A stretch of 64,000 nt of DNA. Source: CAVZMI01 sp050011775. Its GTDB lineage: Bacteria > Bacteroidota > Ignavibacteria > UBA10030 > CAVZMI01. Each line of letters begins with the position of its first letter. Position 1 is the first letter of the stretch. Of the stretch, positions 62,940 to 64,000 are shown piece by piece. The notes beneath the pieces were generated by a model, which was not told the origin of the DNA, did not search any database, and worked only from the letters and a program-made list of their open reading frames with translations. The stretch is from positions 62,001-126,000 of the forward strand of contig JBEKIL010000006.1 of NCBI GenBank assembly GCA_050011775.1, given 5' to 3'. Both the position numbers and the translations under genes were made by a program.

Positions 62940-64000
62940 ATCGGAAAAAGTTTTTCAGATCATCAAGACTTTGTTTCACCACCCGTTGCGGGACATCGCC
63001 GACAATCTGTACACTCCCAATCTTTGTTGGGATAATAAAATGAATTTTTTTCTCTTTCACTTTTTTGTCGTGGGACATGAATGCAACAAGTTTTCCGTTC
63101 GACAACGATGGAAGTATATTCGGAAGTGCAAGCCGATTGATCAACGATGCAATACGCTTGTATTCACCCTCGTCCAAGATACCGAGGAGGTTCGCCATCC
63201 GGCTTTCAACCAACATGCCAAGCAGTACTGCCTCGCCGTGTTTTATTCCACGATACCCGACAGCAGCTTCTATGGCATGACCGATTGTATGTCCGAAGTT
63301 CAAAACCGCCCGTCCTCCGGAAACGGCTTTCTCACGTTCATCATTTCGCACAATGTCGGCTTTGAGCGAACAGCATCGTGCAATGGTATGCATGACGACT
63401 TCCGGATCGAGTGAGACGATTTCGTCCAGGTGTTTCTCAAGATACTGAAAGAACTCATCGTCGGCAATGATTCCATACTTAATTACTTCGCCGAGACCGC
63501 ATATGAATTCTCTGGGCGGTAATGTAACAAGAACAGTGCTGTCGGCGAGGACGAATCGAGGTTGATGGAATGCACCGATCATATTTTTACCCAAGGGATG
63601 GTTGACTCCGACTTTCCCGCCAACCGAGCTGTCGACCTGAGCGAGAAGCGTCGTAGGAATCTGAATAAAATCAATCCCCCTCTGATAAATCGCTGCAACA
63701 AATCCTGCAAGATCACCGACGACACCTCCACCCAGGGCAAACACTGCTGCCGTCCGACTGAGGCGTTTTCGCAGCATTACCGAAATAATCGTATTGACTC
63801 GATTGATATTCTTTTGCTGTTCCCCCGGCGGGATAATGATCGAAGTGATTGAAATCGCGGTGTTCCGTAATGCACGACGAACAGCCGGCATGTAAAGCTC
63901 GGCAACTGTCCGATCACTGATCACGACGCCTTCTGTGGAGGACAGCCTCTCACGAACCATCGCAGTCAGCGACGACAAGATACCTTCACCGATCACAATC
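62923..64000 (-). CDS. aroB: 3-dehydroquinate synthase, 5' end missing at the window edge
   Basis: About 358 residues seen. The frame stays open to the right end: the bases just before the GTG at 63996 read as Ile-Val-Ile-Gly-Glu-Gly, the internal IVIGEG strand of AroB, so that GTG is not the true start and the gene begins outside. Visible motifs: GGGVVGDLAGFVAAIYQRG (about 90-108 of this part), VGVNHPLGKNMIGAF and the metal-binding NFGHTIGHAIE. It converts DAHP to 3-dehydroquinate in the shikimate pathway. Confidence 0.95.
   Translation of the reverse strand, partial: IVIGEGILSSLTAMVRERLSSTEGVVISDRTVAELYMPAVRRALRNTAISITSIIIPPGEQQKNINRVNTIISVMLRKRLSRTAAVFALGGGVVGDLAGFVAAIYQRGIDFIQIPTTLLAQVDSSVGGKVGVNHPLGKNMIGAFHQPRFVLADSTVLVTLPPREFICGLGEVIKYGIIADDEFFQYLEKHLDEIVSLDPEVVMHTIARCCSLKADIVRNDEREKAVSGGRAVLNFGHTIGHAIEAAVGYRGIKHGEAVLLGMLVESRMANLLGILDEGEYKRIASLINRLALPNILPSLSNGKLVAFMSHDKKVKEKKIHFIIPTKIGSVQIVGDVPQRVVKQSLDDLKNFFRYGKKK

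Noticed and set aside
1..64000. CRISPR array, prophage, insertion sequence, rRNA or tRNA genes
   Set aside because: No regularly spaced repeats, transposase or phage structural gene, and no recognisable rRNA or tRNA sequence was seen by eye; a tRNA scan would settle the last point.

Overview
The window (64 kb, moderate GC, densely coded on both strands) comes from a Gram-negative bacterium. The evidence is a split heptose kinase/adenylyltransferase pair for ADP-heptose, TonB/ExbBD energisation, a TamB-like protein, several outer-membrane beta-barrel proteins and lipoproteins. The mix (patatin-barrel protein, HExxH/propeller/barrel protein, BatA-type protein, stand-alone STAS proteins, tandem TonB) suggests the Bacteroidota/Chlorobiota/Ignavibacteria side of the FCB group. 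That placement is inference; no rRNA or tRNA gene was seen.

Layout. 0.1-3.8 kb (minus strand): an OmpR-type regulator and a ComP-like sensor kinase with PDZ and many membrane segments, preceded by a small duplicated hydrophobic ORF. 3.8-11.1 kb (minus): an eight-gene, translationally coupled operon of membrane protein, UbiA prenyltransferase, diacylglycerol-kinase-like enzyme, ThiL-like kinase, FtsX/MacB-type ABC permease and ATPase, BtaA-like (DUF3419) aminocarboxypropyl transferase and GNAT acyltransferase. This looks like an undescribed lipid-synthesis and transport pathway. Nearly identical Pho-box-like triple repeats (TTGTCA every 11 bp) lie at both ends, one upstream of the operon and one upstream of the sensor/regulator genes.

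11.3-21.4 kb (plus): a complete Kdp potassium-uptake locus in unusual order (membrane protein, kdpC, a 35-aa peptide, kdpF, kdpA, kdpB, an outer-membrane-type protein, a hypothetical, kdpD, kdpE). 21.7-26.4 kb (minus): a TolB/CsgG-like PDZ protein, a REP-like palindrome, and a TRAP transporter with a TatT lipoprotein (TPAT type). 26.6-28.7 kb (plus): a second two-component system, followed by a non-coding stretch with a possible three-way-junction RNA.

29.1-36.0 kb (plus): a STAS protein, then exbB-exbD-exbD-tonB-tonB, a small membrane protein, a PstS-like lipoprotein and a TPR protein. 36.1-39.1 kb: two APC amino-acid permeases. 39.2-41.9 kb (minus): a patatin-POTRA-barrel protein. 42.1-51.0 kb (plus): a LexA/CI-type repressor with a dyad upstream, hldE1/hldE2, tamB-like and rnr. 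51.2-61.2 kb (plus): a metallopeptidase-propeller-barrel protein, a small hypothetical, a second STAS protein, a membrane protein, a BatA-like VWA protein, three tandem PH-like membrane paralogues and hflX. 61.3-64 kb (minus): an ECF sigma factor, an adenosine-specific kinase family protein, a lipoprotein and aroB, which runs off the right edge.

The strongest candidate for a new system is the 3.8-11.1 kb lipid operon together with its shared direct-repeat sites and the adjacent two-component system.
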